A DNA stretch of 9,078 nt from Bacteroidales bacterium. GTDB lineage: Bacteria > Bacteroidota > Bacteroidia > Bacteroidales > UBA3663. This document shows, one piece after another, positions 7,028-9,078 of this stretch (its first letter is position 1; each line of letters begins with the position of its first letter). The notes beneath the pieces were generated by a model that did no database searches, was not told the DNA's origin, and was given only the letters and a program-made list of their open reading frames with translations. The position numbers were made by a program, and so were the translations under genes. The DNA is taken from contig SFEH01000093.1 in NCBI GenBank assembly GCA_004557315.1, positions 1 through 9,078 on the forward strand. Reading direction: 5' to 3'.

Positions 7028-8425
7028 TTATTCTTCCTCAAGGAACATTGGATCCCAGGCAGGAAGCATGATTGGCTTCTGCTTGAGCATGTCGAGGAAC
7101 TTCTGATCAACATACTTCTTGTTGACCACGAGACGGAACATATACTCATTGAACCACTCATCGGTCATGATCATGTTGCCACGATAACCCGATGTTGGAC
7201 CCCATGAGTTCTCGACCATCCATTTCTTGGTCTTGCCAGTCTGCTTGTCGATATCGACTGCGATGAGAGTCATGGCGTGGCTTGAACCAGAAGCATGAGT
7301 CTGAACGCGCTGCTTCTTGTCCATAGTGAGGTCGATGCCGAAGAGCGACTCATAGTCGTAGTTCTGGAGAGCGAGAGTGCCGTCCTTGCGGTTGGCGAAC
7401 TTACCCACGTCGCATGAGAAATACATGGCAGTAGAGTCCTTGATTGAGGCAATGGCCATGGTCTTGATATCTTCGACAGGAAGGTTGAGATATACCCAGT
7501 CATGACCATCGTAGGTGTGACGGTCGTATTCAATCTGATAAACCTTGTTGTACTCGCGGAGAGGGTCGTTCATGACCATGATGTAGTTGTCGTAGAGATC
7601 CTCGCCATCCCAGAACTTCTGGTAGAACGACTGAGGAGTATAGGTATCGGTGCTGACAACCTTGCCCTTTGCATCGCGCTGACTCCATGTGAATTCAGTT
7701 GGAGGCACGCCATAAGCGAGAGTAAGCATACGGTAGATCTCGCCAAGCATCTCGACCTTCTTGTCCTGCAACTGCTTGTCGGTCACCTTCTTGCTTTCGC
7801 CCATTGCACGGAGTTCGAGACCCTGCTGACGGAGAAGTTGCTTCATGACAGATGTAAAACCACCAGTGTTGTTGCTCTGGAAGGTCTCAGGGAAAGCCTC
7901 CTTAGGCATGACACCATACTTGGCAACAAGGTCGGCAACACCGCAGAATGTACCGCCATCAGACAGTGGGTTCTGGAAGAGCCAATCGACCATGCGGTCG
8001 TCGAATGACTGCTTGCGAGTATCGATCACACCCTGAAGATAGAGGTTGGCCTTCTCAAGCTGATCGTAGAAGAAGAGATAGTTCTGTGAGAGTTCGAGTG
8101 ATGGTAGATTCCATCGCATGATGGCCTTCGAACGGAGCACGTTGAGACCAGTGAAGAGCCAGCAGCGACCACTTGACAGCTGATTGGTGATGCCCTTGGT
8201 AGGCACAACATCGCTGAAATCTGTTCCAATCTCGGTCAGAGTGTTGGCATTAGCGGTGAGAGAAGCAACGCTATTGCCAGCCAAAGCATTGCGGATAGCC
8301 TTGTCGGCTACGGTCTCGGTATGCGCTGCCTGGATCTTTTTCAAGACATCGGCATTGATATCGGTCTGTGCCACGGCAGCAGATACCATTGCGAGCATAG
8401 ACAAGATAATAAGAGGTTTCTTCAT
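7028..8425 (-). CDS. Exported bleomycin-hydrolase/aminopeptidase C-like cysteine peptidase (family C1B)
   Basis: A 465-aa papain-fold peptidase of the PepC/bleomycin hydrolase group, expected to trim peptides. Catalytic residues are visible: Gln82 and Cys88 in NQLSSGRCWLF, His383 in SSHAMTLIAV and Asn406 in WMVENSWG. LELSQNYLFFYDQLEKAN (110-127) and GGTFCGVADLVAKYGVMPKE are typical of the group. Unlike the cytosolic PepC and yeast enzymes, this one begins with a signal peptide (MKKPLIILSMLAMVSAAVA-Q), so it acts in the periplasm or outside. The C-terminus, PAWDPMFLEEE, corresponds to the arm that fills the active-site cleft in relatives and enforces aminopeptidase action. Here it is acidic and slightly extended. 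ATG 8425 is chosen because an in-frame ATG at 8515 is upstream of the promoter. It appears monocistronic, with its own promoter and terminator. Confidence 0.93.
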   Translation of the reverse strand: MKKPLIILSMLAMVSAAVAQTDINADVLKKIQAAHTETVADKAIRNALAGNSVASLTANANTLTEIGTDFSDVVPTKGITNQLSSGRCWLFTGLNVLRSKAIMRWNLPSLELSQNYLFFYDQLEKANLYLQGVIDTRKQSFDDRMVDWLFQNPLSDGGTFCGVADLVAKYGVMPKEAFPETFQSNNTGGFTSVMKQLLRQQGLELRAMGESKKVTDKQLQDKKVEMLGEIYRMLTLAYGVPPTEFTWSQRDAKGKVVSTDTYTPQSFYQKFWDGEDLYDNYIMVMNDPLREYNKVYQIEYDRHTYDGHDWVYLNLPVEDIKTMAIASIKDSTAMYFSCDVGKFANRKDGTLALQNYDYESLFGIDLTMDKKQRVQTHASGSSHAMTLIAVDIDKQTGKTKKWMVENSWGPTSGYRGNMIMTDEWFNEYMFRLVVNKKYVDQKFLDMLKQKPIMLPAWDPMFLEEE

Positions 8426-8483
8426 AATGGAAAAATTTTGATTGTTATCGGTTGCGAGTTTATCGTTTTTGTGTTTATTGCTG

Positions 8484-8491
8484 CAAATATA
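8484..8491 (-). promoter_or_regulatory. -7 promoter box of the C1 peptidase gene
   Basis: TATATTTG on the minus strand matches TAnnTTTG fully and lies about 58 nt before the start codon. TTTTG sequences occur upstream, though not at the ideal -33 spacing. No Pho-like repeats are seen, so the gene is probably under ordinary sigma control. Confidence 0.62.
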
Positions 8492-8535
8492 CAAAACTTT
8501 TTTAACAAAATGCATCTATCTCATTATTTTATTTC

Positions 8536-8543
8536 TATCTTTG
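8536..8543 (+). promoter_or_regulatory. -7 promoter box of fkp
   Basis: TATCTTTG matches TAnnTTTG fully and lies 19 nt before the fkp ATG, which implies a very short leader of roughly 12 nt. I see no clear -33 element. Together with the opposing box at 8491-8484 it makes the 8426-8562 spacer a compact divergent promoter region. Confidence 0.6.
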
Positions 8544-8562
8544 CGCAAAAATACCAAAAATA

Positions 8563-9078
8563 ATGAAAAAACTGCTCTCTCTTCCACCAAATCTTGTGGA
8601 ATGTTTTCATGATATCACTAATACGAGACGTGACGAATGGTTCTGTACAAACGACCCCATCGGCTCCATTATCCTGCATGCAGGAGGGCAGAGCCGACGA
8701 TTGCCAAGCTATGCGCCTTCAGGCAAGATCCTCACTCCTATCCCTGTGTTCCGCTGGAAACGCGGACAGAAGCTGTCGCAGAACCTGCTTGACCTGCAGC
8801 TGCCTCTCTACTGCCAGATAATGGAGAAGGCTCCAGCCCGTCTCACCACCATGATTGTAAGTGGCGACGTATATATACGTGCCAATGCGCCTTTGCAGGA
8901 CATTCCAGATGCCGATGTGGTGTGCTACGGTCTGTGGGTCGATCCGTCGCTTGCCAAGAACCATGGCGTCTTCGTGTCGCGTCGCGACAACCCCGACCAG
9001 CTCGACCACATGCTGCAAAAACCTTCGGTCGAGGCTCTCGGACAACTGATGCAGAAGCATCTCTTCCTGATGGACATT
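8563..9078 (+). CDS. fkp: Fkp-type bifunctional L-fucokinase/GDP-L-fucose pyrophosphorylase, N-terminal part only
   Basis: Fkp phosphorylates L-fucose and couples it to GTP, giving GDP-fucose for surface polysaccharides and glycoproteins in Bacteroides. Only 172 codons of a roughly 950-aa family protein are in the window. They cover the N-terminal pyrophosphorylase domain; the C-terminal kinase domain is off the edge. MKKLLSLPPNLVECFHD, WFCTNDPIG, LHAGGQSRRLPSYAPSGK (38-55; nucleotidyltransferase signature), VFRWKRGQ, SGDVYIRA, DADVVCYGLWVDPSLAKNHG and LMQKHLFLMDI closely follow Bacteroides Fkp as I remember it. An oddity: WFCTNDPIG runs straight into SIILHAGG at residues 34-35. Remembered homologs have about 35-40 residues there, including a KLGSGGGT-type loop. 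The frame is open across the join. The identity is secure; the completeness of its pyrophosphorylase activity is doubtful. Confidence 0.9.
   Translation, partial: MKKLLSLPPNLVECFHDITNTRRDEWFCTNDPIGSIILHAGGQSRRLPSYAPSGKILTPIPVFRWKRGQKLSQNLLDLQLPLYCQIMEKAPARLTTMIVSGDVYIRANAPLQDIPDADVVCYGLWVDPSLAKNHGVFVSRRDNPDQLDHMLQKPSVEALGQLMQKHLFLMDI

Noticed and set aside
7502..8008. A 168-codon plus-strand open frame inside the C1 peptidase gene
   Set aside because: It is an antisense shadow; the minus-strand frame carries the peptidase's conserved motifs throughout.
8426..8515. Upstream ATG for the C1 peptidase, adding 30 residues
   Set aside because: It precedes the predicted promoter box at 8491-8484, and the extension would bury the signal peptide.

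Overview
The window reads as chromosome of a Bacteroidota, most likely a gut-type Bacteroidales (Bacteroides / Prevotella / Muribaculaceae range). Reasons: start regions are A-rich with no strong Shine-Dalgarno, four candidate promoters carry the Bacteroidetes -7 element TAnnTTTG or a one-mismatch version, a TonB receptor has an N-terminal carboxypeptidase-regulatory-like domain, and an Fkp-type fucokinase/GDP-fucose pyrophosphorylase is present. The genus cannot be fixed from this window. Six protein genes fill it, two cut by the window edges. There are no RNA genes, mobile elements or CRISPR arrays that I can support, and no gene-free stretch over 300 bases.

Region 1 (1-6858) looks like one phosphate-acquisition locus made of two divergent operons. 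Leftward: an OprO/OprP-family porin (2843-1773) followed 20 nt later by polyphosphate kinase ppk1 (1752 to beyond base 1). Rightward: a 937-aa TonB-dependent receptor (3069-5882) followed 13 nt later by an exported purple-acid-phosphatase-like metallophosphoesterase (5896-6858). The 225-bp divergent spacer carries the most informative signal in the window. Two outward-facing arrays each hold four 7-bp repeats (consensus TTGTAAY) at exact 11-bp spacing, and each ends exactly 10 bp before a -7 box. This is the geometry of PhoB (Pho box) activation. The inferred job is: free phosphate from esters, move phosphate or phosphoesters across the outer membrane, and store it as polyphosphate, all switched on together by phosphate starvation.

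Region 2 (6859-7027) is a convergent gap with two back-to-back intrinsic terminators.

Region 3 (7028-9078) holds an exported bleomycin-hydrolase/PepC-like cysteine peptidase on the minus strand. Divergent from it is the start of fkp, the bifunctional L-fucose salvage enzyme, each with its own promoter. The fkp N-terminus appears to lack, in frame, the glycine-rich GSGGG segment expected just before its pyrophosphorylase signature.

The enzyme families and the repeat geometry are read directly from the sequence. Pho control, the receptor's substrate and the effect of unusual residues are inferences.
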